This document shows positions 1 to 6,026 of a stretch of DNA of 6,026 bases, piece after piece; the first letter of the stretch is position 1, and the number at the start of each line of letters is the position of its first letter. The position numbers were made by a program, and so were the translations under genes. The DNA is from Pseudomonadota bacterium. Its GTDB lineage: Bacteria > Pseudomonadota > Alphaproteobacteria > Rhizobiales > Xanthobacteraceae. The notes under the pieces are model-generated. The model had not been told where the DNA came from, made no database searches, and saw only the letters and a list, made by a program, of their open reading frames with translations. The stretch is taken from contig JAEWBL010000697.1 of assembly GCA_023391175.1 (NCBI GenBank), forward strand, positions 1 through 6,026. The letters run 5' to 3'.

Positions 1-546
1 GTCGGCGAGCGTCCGCTCCAGCCCGGCCTTCAGCTCCGCAGCGGCTGTCTCGTCGATGGCCGCCACATGGATGTGGATGAGGCTTTCGCGGTTCTCTTCC
101 GACAGGCCGCGGGGGCCGGCGCTCTCCAGGCCGCGCACCGCGCCGTCGCCGTCCCGCTCCACATGCAGGATGGGGTGGGCGGCGAGCTTCACCACCAGCC
201 CCCGGTCGGCGAGTTCGCCCGCGACCGAATCGAACAGGAAGGCCATGTCATCGTTCACCGCCTCGATGACGGTTATGGCCGGGCCGGGCAGGGCGGGATT
301 GAACACCCGCACGCTCGGCTGGCCCTTGGGGCGGCCGGCCACATGGGCCCAGGCCTCGCGCAGCAGGACGACGATGCAGGCCGCCGGGAGGGGCGCCAGG
401 TCTTCCGGCGCCACGGCGTTGAGGAAGGTGTCGGTGAAGCCGGCCGGCAGATGAGGCGCTTCGCGTTCGATGAGCGCTTTCACCGCGGCCAGTGCCGTCT
501 CGTCGTGGAGCCCGTGCGCACCGGCTTGAAATCCCATGACGTTCAT
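1..546 (-). CDS. NAD-specific glutamate dehydrogenase, large (GDH-180) type, N-terminal part
   Basis: This is the first 182 codons of a minus-strand gene that continues beyond base 1. The full enzyme family (about 1,600 residues) converts glutamate to 2-oxoglutarate and ammonia with NAD+ in the cytoplasm. The family call rests on conserved N-terminal segments seen in the translation: NDDMAFLFDSV at residues 98-108 (family form close to NDDMPFLVDSV), AHPILHVERD at 123-132 and ESLIHIHV at 154-161. The catalytic domain is outside the window. The start is well constrained: an in-frame TGA lies three codons upstream (558-556), and a GAGG Shine-Dalgarno (557-554) sits 7 nt before the ATG. A second in-frame ATG at 537 is possible but less well placed. 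The gene is divergent from the AhpD-like gene. Codon use matches its neighbours. The family assignment is fairly sure; it is made from recall of the family, not a search. Confidence 0.85.
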   Translation of the reverse strand, partial: MNVMGFQAGAHGLHDETALAAVKALIEREAPHLPAGFTDTFLNAVAPEDLAPLPAACIVVLLREAWAHVAGRPKGQPSVRVFNPALPGPAITVIEAVNDDMAFLFDSVAGELADRGLVVKLAAHPILHVERDGDGAVRGLESAGPRGLSEENRESLIHIHVAAIDETAAAELKAGLERTLAD

Positions 547-647
547 GGCCTTTCCTCACTGTGTGGCCGCCGGCTGCGGGTTTCCCAGGCACGGCGAGCA
601 TGACGTTGTGGCCCGGAGCGGCGACGCTGGAATGACGAGGCGACCCA
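547..647. promoter_or_regulatory. Divergent intergenic region between the glutamate dehydrogenase and AhpD-like genes
   Basis: About 100 bp separate two divergent start codons, so promoters for both genes should lie here or overlap the coding ends. Each gene has a Shine-Dalgarno inside the gap: GAGG at 557-554 for the minus-strand gene and GAGG at 637-640 for the plus-strand gene, both with 7-nt spacers. I could not find a convincing -35/-10 pair on either strand or a clear operator. The promoter role is inferred only from gene orientation. Confidence 0.4.
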
Positions 648-1391
648 ATGGCACTGAAAGTGAAGGCAGCAGGGGGCGTGGAAAAGGGCAAAAGCGCGAC
701 TGCCGCAAATAAAGGCAGGCCCGAAACTCAGGCGGCGGCGTCCGGCGGGAAGTCTTCGGCCAAGAAGTCCGTCCCGAACAAGGCCGTTTCTCCGGCCGAG
801 CCTGCCCGCAAGCGCGACGATCTTCCCACCGTTGCCCTCGCCATCCCGCCCGCCGAGCTCGATGCGCAGAATCAGGCCTATTTCGACAAGTGCGTGGAGA
901 AGATCGGCTTCGTGCCGAATGTCCTTCAAGCCTACGCGCTCGACATGGCGAAGCTGAACGCCTTCGCCGGCATGTATAATGACCTGATGCTCGCCCCCTC
1001 CGGCCTCTCGAAGCTGGAGCGGGAGATGATCGCGGTGGTCGTGTCCAGCATCAACCGCTGCTATTACTGCCTGACGGCGCACGGCGCCGCGGTGCGCCAG
1101 CTGTCCGGAGATCCCATCCTCGGCGAGCAGATGGTGATGAACTATCGCGCCGCCCGGCTCGATCCGCGCCGCCGGGCCATGCTCGACTTCGCCGCCAAGC
1201 TCACCGAGCGCCCCCATGAAGTTGAGGAGGAGGACCGGGCGGCGCTGCGCAAGGCCGGTTTCTCCGAGCGCGACATCTGGGACATCGGCGCCGTGGTCGG
1301 CTTCTTCAACATGTCCAACCGCATCGCCTCGGCGACGGACATGCGCCCGAACGAGGAATATCACGCTCAGGCGCGCACGCCGAGGGGATGA
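648..1391 (+). CDS. AhpD-like (carboxymuconolactone decarboxylase family) peroxidase-related protein
   Basis: The 247-residue protein has an alkylhydroperoxidase AhpD-like core from about residue 58 to 240, resembling the 'uncharacterized peroxidase-related enzyme' family. The redox motif is visible: Glu126, Cys138-Tyr-Tyr-Cys141 and His145. Their spacing matches Glu118, Cys130, Cys133 and His137 of Mycobacterium tuberculosis AhpD; the extra His132 of that enzyme is replaced by Tyr140. A thiol-based peroxidase or disulfide-reductase role is therefore likely, but the physiological substrate is unknown. Residues 1-57 form a low-complexity tail rich in Lys, Ala, Ser and Gly, with no signal-peptide hydrophobic core. 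The family is usually shorter, around 180-200 residues, so this tail is additional. The start is supported by GAGG at 637-640, 7 nt before the ATG; I found no good internal alternative. The gene is divergent from the glutamate dehydrogenase and is followed after 79 bp by an exported-protein gene. Confidence 0.88.
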   Translation: MALKVKAAGGVEKGKSATAANKGRPETQAAASGGKSSAKKSVPNKAVSPAEPARKRDDLPTVALAIPPAELDAQNQAYFDKCVEKIGFVPNVLQAYALDMAKLNAFAGMYNDLMLAPSGLSKLEREMIAVVVSSINRCYYCLTAHGAAVRQLSGDPILGEQMVMNYRAARLDPRRRAMLDFAAKLTERPHEVEEEDRAALRKAGFSERDIWDIGAVVGFFNMSNRIASATDMRPNEEYHAQARTPRG

Positions 1392-1422
1392 GGATCGGCC
1401 CCAGGGCTCGCCCGCTGGACCG

Positions 1423-1452
1423 GAAAGATATACCCTTTTGGATATAGCTTTC
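1423..1452 (+). promoter_or_regulatory. AT-rich imperfect hairpin between the AhpD-like and exported-protein genes
   Basis: The 79-bp gap contains a local AT-rich island in otherwise GC-rich DNA. It can fold as GAAAG/CTTTC (1423-1427 with 1448-1452), TATA/TATA (1429-1432 with 1443-1446) and CC/GG (1433-1434 with 1440-1441). The stem has one A-G mismatch and one bulged A, and the loop is CTTTT. It lies 19 bp before the next start codon, just upstream of its Shine-Dalgarno. It could be an RNA structure, an operator, or simply a promoter -10 region. No good -35 partner was found and no U-run follows, so a terminator is unlikely. Confidence 0.3.
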
Positions 1453-1470
1453 AGGATCGGGAGGCCCGGC

Positions 1471-1998
1471 ATGGGGTCGGCGCATCGACTATTGGTCTTT
1501 CTCGTGCTGGTCTCGCCCGCGCTTGCCGTTGCTCCGATGGCGGTGAGGGCGGAGACGGCCGGGGAGGATTGCGCCACGGCGGCATGGCCGCTCGCGTCCG
1601 CGCGCGCCCGCCTCGCGGCACCGGTACGGACGGTTGAGGCGGGCGGACGCCTCTCCTTGCCGCTGGAGGGCGCGGTGACGCTGGCCTTGTCGGATCGCGC
1701 AGCCGTCGCCCTTCCGTTCCCGCCGACACGGCAGGGGCGGGAAGCTTGGGCCGGGTTCGCGCACCTCACCGTCCCTTCGCCCGGTGGAGACTACCAGGTC
1801 ACGGTGTCGGAGGGCGCGTGGCTCGACGTGTTCGTGGACGGCAAACCATTGGCGCCGCTCGCCTTCACCGGGGTGCATGCCTGTCCGGGCGTCCGCAAGA
1901 GCCTGCGCTTCCGGTTGCCCCCGGGCGAGGCTGTGCTGGTGGTGGGCGATGCCGTCGGTGCCAGTCTCGGACTGGTCATCGATGCAGTTGCGCCGTAA
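1471..1998 (+). CDS. Small exported protein of unknown function
   Basis: This encodes 175 residues. The N-terminus looks like a Sec signal peptide: a short basic start, a hydrophobic core at about residues 7-25, and an Ala-x-Ala-like site (VRA) with likely cleavage after residue 27. The mature part (about 148 residues) looks beta-rich and contains GAWLDV at 115-120 and HACPGVRK at 136-143. It has two cysteines, Cys34 and Cys138, which could form a disulfide in the periplasm. From memory it resembles small alphaproteobacterial proteins that automated pipelines sometimes label 'homogentisate 1,2-dioxygenase'. That label is not credible, since the real enzyme is over 400 residues and cytoplasmic. 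The start is chosen because GGGAGG (1459-1464) lies 6 nt before the ATG and because it places the signal peptide at the N-terminus; the open frame extends further upstream. The gene may be co-transcribed with the AhpD-like gene. I cannot assign a function. Confidence 0.8.
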   Translation: MGSAHRLLVFLVLVSPALAVAPMAVRAETAGEDCATAAWPLASARARLAAPVRTVEAGGRLSLPLEGAVTLALSDRAAVALPFPPTRQGREAWAGFAHLTVPSPGGDYQVTVSEGAWLDVFVDGKPLAPLAFTGVHACPGVRKSLRFRLPPGEAVLVVGDAVGASLGLVIDAVAP

Positions 1999-2254
1999 GC
2001 CGGCAACAACTTGAACTCAACTCGGGCGCGTATGGCTGTGGATTACCTCCTGCCGCTACGGCGCTCAGACAATAGTGGTAAGATCGAGCTAGACATTCGT
2101 CGGCGCCCCGGTCTATTGACGCAGCCGCGGCGGAGCATGATAGCTTGCGCCCCAAGATCAAGCGCACCAGCCAAGGTGCCAATTGTTGCGGAGGTCGGCT
2201 GGAGCGCGTCGCTTGCGATGTGCGGCCGGGGAACAGCGAGGGCGCCTTACGATC
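1999..2254 (+). promoter_or_regulatory. Leader region of the HAAT transporter operon
   Basis: This non-coding stretch of 256 bp is less GC-rich than the flanking genes in its first part and has no convincing reading frame. It separates the exported-protein gene from the ABC transporter operon and should hold the operon promoter. A candidate promoter is annotated separately. I saw no T-run terminator for the upstream gene. A small GCCG-CTA-CGGC hairpin at 2052-2062 has no following T-run. GAGGG at 2238-2242 is the likely Shine-Dalgarno for the first transporter gene, with a rather long 12-nt spacer. Confidence 0.5.
2090..2144 (+). promoter_or_regulatory. Candidate sigma-70 promoter(s) for the transporter operon
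   Basis: Two overlapping candidates are visible. One is TTGACG (2116-2121), a 17-nt spacer and GATAGC (2139-2144), with a good -35 and a weak -10. The other is TAGACA (2090-2095), a 16-nt spacer and TCTATT (2112-2117), with five of six and four of six consensus matches. Either would give a 5' leader of roughly 100-135 nt before the livG-type start codon. The short inverted repeat TAGAC/GTCTA (2090-2094 and 2111-2115) overlaps the second candidate and could be an operator half-site pair, but it is only 5 bp and may be chance. Confidence 0.35.
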
Positions 2255-3024
2255 ATGGACAGCGTCTCAGACGTGCCCTACATCGTTGAAGCTTCAGGTC
2301 TTACGAAGGAATTCAAGGGGTTCGCTGCGGTCAAGAACGTTGACCTCAGGATCCGCCGACACACCATTCACGCCCTCATCGGGCCGAACGGTGCCGGTAA
2401 GACCACGTGCTTCAACCTGATTACCAAATTCCTGGAGCCGACGCGCGGCACCATCAAGCTGAACGGCCGCGATATCACGCGCACGCCGCCAGCGGATGTA
2501 GCGCGGCTTGGCATGGTCCGTTCGTTCCAGATCTCGGCCACGTTCCCGCACCTGACCGTGCTCGAGAACGTCCGGATCGCGCTGCAGCGGCCCATCGGCA
2601 ACTCATTCCACTTCTGGCAGTCGGAGAAGAGCCTCGACGCGCTCAACGACCGCGCCATGGAGCTGATCGCCGACGTGGACCTGACGCAGTACGCGAAGCA
2701 TCTGGCGGTGGAATTGCCTTACGGCCGCAAGCGCGCGCTGGAGATCGCCACCACGCTGGCGCTCGAGCCGGAGATGCTGCTGCTGGACGAGCCCACCTCC
2801 GGCATGGGCCGCGAGGACATCGCCCGCACGGCGGATCTCATCAAGCGCGTCTCCGCCAACCGCACCATCCTCATGGTGGAGCACAACCTTTCGGTCGTGG
2901 CCAACCTTTCGGACCGGATCACCGTGCTGGCGCGCGGCGAGATCCTCACCGAGGGGCCCTATTCCGAAGTGTCGAAGAACCCGCAGGTGATCGAGGCCTA
3001 CATGGGCACCGGTGGAGCGCATTG

Positions 3025-3025
<1 letters not shown>
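2255..3025 (+). CDS. livG: HAAT-family ABC transporter ATP-binding protein, LivG type
   Basis: This is one of the two cytoplasmic ATPases that power import through the LivH/LivM-type channel. In its 256 residues the nucleotide-binding motifs are in order: Walker A GPNGAGKTT (43-51), Q-loop Gln92 in RSFQ, a degenerate signature LPYGRKRALEIA (154-165) in place of LSGGQ, Walker B LLLDEP (175-180) and switch His210 in MVEHN. The signature deviation, with no Ser-Gly-Gly-Gln, is in keeping with LivG-type subunits, which often have LxYGxxR here. The start at 2255 is preferred: the ATG gives the expected N-terminus for the family, with GAGGG 12 nt upstream. An in-frame TTG at 2183 would add 24 unrelated, Arg-rich residues. 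It is the first gene of the operon, and its stop overlaps the next start by one base. The family is certain; the transported solute is not known, so the symbol denotes subunit type. Confidence 0.93.
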
Positions 3026-3738
<713 letters not shown>

Positions 3739-3763
3739 CGCCGGGTTCCTGACAGCGAGAAAA

Positions 3764-3785
3764 TCCGGTTCCAGCCGGAGGGAGG
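3764..3785 (+). promoter_or_regulatory. Strong Shine-Dalgarno of the binding-protein gene with adjoining small hairpin
   Basis: The sequence GGAGGGAGG (3777-3785) lies 7 nt before the binding-protein ATG and is the strongest ribosome-binding site in the window, as expected for a protein needed in excess. Just upstream, TCCGG (3764-3768) can pair with CCGGA (3775-3779) around a 6-nt loop. That stem would cover the first three bases of the site but leave the second GGAGG-like part free. The high translation is an inference from the site; a regulatory role for the stem is speculative. Confidence 0.55.
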
Positions 3786-3792
3786 ACACATC

Positions 3793-5001
3793 ATGCGTCT
3801 TGCAGCCGTATTGCTGGCCGCCGCCAGCGTCGTCGTTGCCGCTGGCGCCGCCAAGGCCCAGGTTCCCGTCAAGATCGGCGTTCTCAACGACCAGTCCGGC
3901 CTCTACGCCGACCTCGGCGGCCAGGGCTCCGTGTGGGCCGCCAAGAAGGCGGTCGAGGACTTCGGTGCCGCCGCCAAGGGCCTCAAGGTGGACGTGATCT
4001 TCGCCGATCACCAGAACAAGGCCGACGTCGGCACCTCCATCGCCCGCCAGTGGTACGACGTGGACGGCGTGGACGTCATCCTAGACGTGCCCAATTCGGG
4101 CGTGGCACTGGCGGTGAACACCGTCACCAAGGAAAAGAACAAGGTCTTCATCAATTCCGGCGCGGCCACCTCCGACCTCACCGGCAAGGCCTGCACGCCG
4201 AACACCGTCCACTGGACTTACGACACCTATGCGCTGGCCAACGGCACCGGCAAGGCGATCGTGAAGACCGGCGGCGACACCTGGTTCTTCCTCACCGCCG
4301 ATTACGCCTTCGGCCACGCGCTCGAGCGCGACACCTCCAAGGTGGTCGTGGACAATGGCGGCAAGGTGGTGGGCGCGGTGAAGGTGCCGCTCAACAATGC
4401 CGACTTCTCCTCCTTCCTGCTGCAGGCGCAGTCGTCGAAGGCGAAGATCGTCGGTCTCGCCAATGCCGGCGGCGACACCATCAACTCCATCAAGCAGGCG
4501 TCGGAATACGGCATCGTCGAGGGCGGCCAGAAGCTCGCCGGCCTGCTGATCTTCCTCACCGACGTGCATTCGCTCGGCCTGAAGACCGCCCAGGGCCTGA
4601 CCCTGACCGAAGCGTGGTACTGGGACCAGACCGACGCCAACCGCAAGTTCGCCGACGCCTTCGCCGCGGCCAACGGCGGCAAGCGTCCGACCATGGTTCA
4701 GGCGGGCGTCTATGCCGGCACCCTGCACTATCTGAAGGCGGTGGAGGCCCTGAAGTCGGCCAAGGACGGCGCTGCCGTCGTGGCCAAGATGAAGGAAATC
4801 CCCACCGACGACCCGCTGTTCGGCAAGGGCGAGGTGCGGGTCGATGGGCGCACCATTCACCCCATGTATCTCTACGAGGTGAAGAAGCCCTCCGAATCCA
4901 AGGGTCCGTGGGACTACTACACCCTGAAGGCGACCATCCCCGCCAACGAGGCGTTCCGTCCGCTCTCCGAGAGCGACTGCCCGCTCGTCAAGAAGGGCTG
5001 A
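3793..5001 (+). CDS. HAAT-family ABC transporter periplasmic substrate-binding protein
   Basis: This protein captures the solute in the periplasm and delivers it to the permease pair. Its 402 residues start with a Sec signal peptide: Arg2, a hydrophobic Ala/Val/Leu core to about residue 20, and AKA at 20-22, with probable cleavage before Gln23. The mature protein is a two-lobed Leu/Ile/Val-binding-protein-like fold (Peripla_BP_6 type). Recognisable segments are VKIGVLNDQSGLYADLGGQG (26-45), the ligand-loop region DVPNSG (98-103), FINSGAATSDLTG (119-131), FFLTADYAFGHALERD (165-180) and GLANAGGDTINSIKQA (221-236). Only two cysteines are present, Cys134 and Cys396, so a disulfide tying the C-terminal tail to the core is plausible. 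The start is fixed by a very strong Shine-Dalgarno. It resembles a binding-protein group widespread in Hyphomicrobiales whose ligands are mostly unassigned; amino acids, amides or aromatic acids are all possible. I give no gene symbol because leucine binding is not shown. Confidence 0.93.
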   Translation: MRLAAVLLAAASVVVAAGAAKAQVPVKIGVLNDQSGLYADLGGQGSVWAAKKAVEDFGAAAKGLKVDVIFADHQNKADVGTSIARQWYDVDGVDVILDVPNSGVALAVNTVTKEKNKVFINSGAATSDLTGKACTPNTVHWTYDTYALANGTGKAIVKTGGDTWFFLTADYAFGHALERDTSKVVVDNGGKVVGAVKVPLNNADFSSFLLQAQSSKAKIVGLANAGGDTINSIKQASEYGIVEGGQKLAGLLIFLTDVHSLGLKTAQGLTLTEAWYWDQTDANRKFADAFAAANGGKRPTMVQAGVYAGTLHYLKAVEALKSAKDGAAVVAKMKEIPTDDPLFGKGEVRVDGRTIHPMYLYEVKKPSESKGPWDYYTLKATIPANEAFRPLSESDCPLVKKG

Positions 5002-5015
5002 CCCAGCATCCGGAG

Positions 5016-5040
5016 CGGGCGGGTCCTCAGGGCCCGCCCG
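5016..5040 (+). terminator. GC-rich stem-loop between the binding-protein and permease genes (attenuator or mRNA-stabilising hairpin)
   Basis: An 11-bp stem forms between CGGGCGGGTCC (5016-5026) and GGGCCCGCCCG (5030-5040), with a TCA loop. All positions pair, including one G-T wobble. It begins 14 nt after the binding-protein stop codon. The downstream sequence is pyrimidine-rich (GTCCTCCTTC) but has no proper T-run, so it is more likely a partial terminator or a 3'-end block to exonucleases than a full stop. Such a hairpin would favour binding-protein mRNA over the permease mRNA that follows, as known between malE and malF in Escherichia coli. The structure is directly visible; the role is inferred. 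Confidence 0.65.
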
Positions 5041-5120
5041 GTCCTCCTTCGTGTCCGGTACCTCAGTTCCGGTTGTCGCTTGCGGTTTCCGCCGTTTCCT
5101 CCTGACGAGACGGGTCTTCG

Positions 5121-6002
5121 ATGTTCGAGCTTCTCGGCATTCCCCCCCAGGCCCTGTTCGGGCAATTGCTGCTGGGCCTGATTAACGGCGCGTTCTACGC
5201 CATGCTGAGCCTCGGGCTCGCGGTGATCTTCGGCCTTTTGAACGTCATCAACTTCACCCACGGCGCGCAGTACATGATGGGCGCGTTCGGGGCGTGGATG
5301 CTGCTGAACTATGCCGGCATCCCCTTCTGGGGGGCGCTGGTGCTCTCGCCGATCATCGTCGCGATCATCGGCATGGTCATCGAGAGGACGCTGCTCAAAC
5401 GGCTGTACCATCTCGATCATCTCTACGGCCTGCTGCTCACCTTCGGTCTCGCCCTCATCCTCGAGGGCCTGTTCCGGCGTCAGTACGGCTCCTCGGGCCT
5501 GCCCTACAACAATCCCCTGCCGGGCGGCACCAACCTCGGCTTCATGTTCCTGCCCAACTACCGCGCCTTCGTGGTGGTGGCGTCCCTCGTGGTGTGCCTT
5601 GCCACCTGGTTCGTGATCGAACGCACCAAGCTCGGCTCCTACCTGCGCGCTGCCACCGAGCGGCCGGACCTGGTGCAGGCCTTCGGCATCGACGTGCCGC
5701 GCATGATCACGCTCACCTACGGCTTCGGCGTCGGCCTCGCCGCGCTCGCCGGCGTGCTCGCCGCCCCGGCCTACCAGGTGAGCCCCACCATGGGCTCCAA
5801 TCTCATCATCGTCGTGTTCGCGGTGGTGGTGATCGGCGGCATGGGCTCGATCATGGGCGCCATCGTCACGGGCTTCGGCCTCGGCGTCATCGAGGGCCTG
5901 ACCAAGGTCTTCTATCCGGAAGCCTCCAACACGGTTATCTTCGTGATCATGGCCATCGTCCTCCTGATCAAACCGGCCGGGCTGTTCGGCACCCAGAAAT
6001 AG
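5121..6002 (+). CDS. livH: HAAT-family ABC transporter permease, LivH type
   Basis: This is one of the two inner-membrane subunits forming the translocation channel. The 293-residue protein is very hydrophobic, with likely membrane segments near residues 12-42, 50-64, 68-88, 101-117, 149-166, 196-217, 227-258 and 271-285. Family hallmarks are NGAFYAMLSLGLAVIFGLLN (22-41) followed by INFTHGAQYMMGAF (43-56), a cytoplasmic loop GSYLRAATERPDLVQAFGID (172-191) in the position of the EAA-like motif that contacts the ATPases, VVVIGGMGSIMGAIVTG (235-251), and the ending KPAGLFG (284-290). Length is typical. The ATG start gives the expected LivH N-terminus, but the ribosome-binding site is weak (only an ACGAGACGGG-like stretch at 5105-5114). 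This fits lower production than the binding protein. The 119-bp gap upstream carries a strong hairpin. The next gene begins 7 bp after the stop. Confidence 0.94.
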   Translation: MFELLGIPPQALFGQLLLGLINGAFYAMLSLGLAVIFGLLNVINFTHGAQYMMGAFGAWMLLNYAGIPFWGALVLSPIIVAIIGMVIERTLLKRLYHLDHLYGLLLTFGLALILEGLFRRQYGSSGLPYNNPLPGGTNLGFMFLPNYRAFVVVASLVVCLATWFVIERTKLGSYLRAATERPDLVQAFGIDVPRMITLTYGFGVGLAALAGVLAAPAYQVSPTMGSNLIIVVFAVVVIGGMGSIMGAIVTGFGLGVIEGLTKVFYPEASNTVIFVIMAIVLLIKPAGLFGTQK

Positions 6003-6009
6003 GCTGATC

Positions 6010-6026
6010 ATGGCGATCAATACCAC
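6010..6026 (+). CDS. livM: Start of probable LivM-type permease gene (partial)
   Basis: An ATG 7 bp after the livH-type stop opens a frame encoding MAINT before the window ends. Too little is visible to identify the protein from sequence. The call rests on context: LivH-type genes in HAAT operons are almost always followed closely by the partner permease LivM, and this operon has every other subunit but that one. No strong Shine-Dalgarno is seen, so translation may be coupled to the upstream gene. Confidence 0.55.

Noticed and set aside
543..1769. Long minus-strand open frame (about 408 codons) opposite the AhpD-like and exported-protein genes
   Set aside because: It lies antisense to two better-supported genes, reads as Arg/Gly/His-rich shadow protein with no recognisable domain, and is explained by high third-position GC on the other strand.
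2174..2190. Possible sigma-54 promoter (AGGTGC and TTGCG) before the transporter operon, attractive because such operons can be nitrogen-regulated
   Set aside because: The GG and GC elements are separated by 11 instead of 10 bases, and the -24 element matches poorly.
2183..2254. Upstream in-frame TTG start for the livG-type gene
   Set aside because: It would add 24 Arg-rich residues unlike LivG N-termini; the ATG at 2255 gives the expected N-terminus.
2263..2273. Palindrome CGTCT-C-AGACG as an operator
   Set aside because: It is short, lies inside the first codons of the livG-type gene, and could easily occur by chance in GC-rich coding DNA.
4081..4860. Minus-strand open frame opposite the binding-protein gene
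   Set aside because: Antisense shadow of a well-defined gene; its composition follows from the complementary codon bias.
3933..5105. Plus-strand frame of about 390 codons overlapping the binding-protein gene
   Set aside because: Arg/Gly/His-rich frame-shifted translation of the binding-protein gene, with no start signal or domain.
4917..6026. Long minus-strand open frame opposite the livH-type permease, open at the right edge
   Set aside because: Its Glu/His/Ala-rich product is the antisense reading of a hydrophobic membrane protein gene, not a real gene.

Overview
The window looks like chromosomal DNA of an alphaproteobacterium, most likely from the order Hyphomicrobiales. Xanthobacteraceae-like relatives would fit, but that rank is an inference. 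The evidence is the high GC content, the strong GC bias at third codon positions, and the protein families present: a large NAD-dependent glutamate dehydrogenase and a branched-chain-amino-acid-type (HAAT) ABC transporter whose binding protein resembles a type common in rhizobia and their relatives.

Layout. Bases 1-546 (minus strand) hold the first 182 codons of a large NAD-specific glutamate dehydrogenase (GDH-180 type), which runs off the left edge. A gap of about 100 bp separates it from a divergent plus-strand gene (648-1391) for an AhpD-like, peroxidase-related protein with an unusual Lys/Ala-rich N-terminal extension. Next comes a small gene (1471-1998) for an exported protein of about 175 residues and unknown function. 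A non-coding stretch of 256 bp (1999-2254) follows and carries plausible sigma-70 promoter elements.

The right 60% is a co-directional HAAT operon: livG-type ATPase (2255-3025), livF-type ATPase (3025-3738, start and stop codons overlapping), periplasmic substrate-binding protein (3793-5001), livH-type permease (5121-6002) and the first codons of what should be the livM-type permease (from 6010). A strong GC-rich hairpin (5016-5040) lies between the binding-protein and permease genes. It is a candidate for making binding-protein mRNA more abundant than permease mRNA.

Together these proteins would capture a solute in the periplasm (binding protein), pass it through the LivH/LivM channel and drive import with the LivG/LivF ATPase pair. 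The substrate cannot be read from the sequence: the binding-protein family is broad, and leucine is not established as its ligand.

I see no mobile element, CRISPR array, RNA gene or clearly novel multi-gene system. Points worth a second look are the uncharacterised exported protein, the N-terminal tail on the AhpD-like protein, the intra-operon hairpin and the substrate of the transporter.
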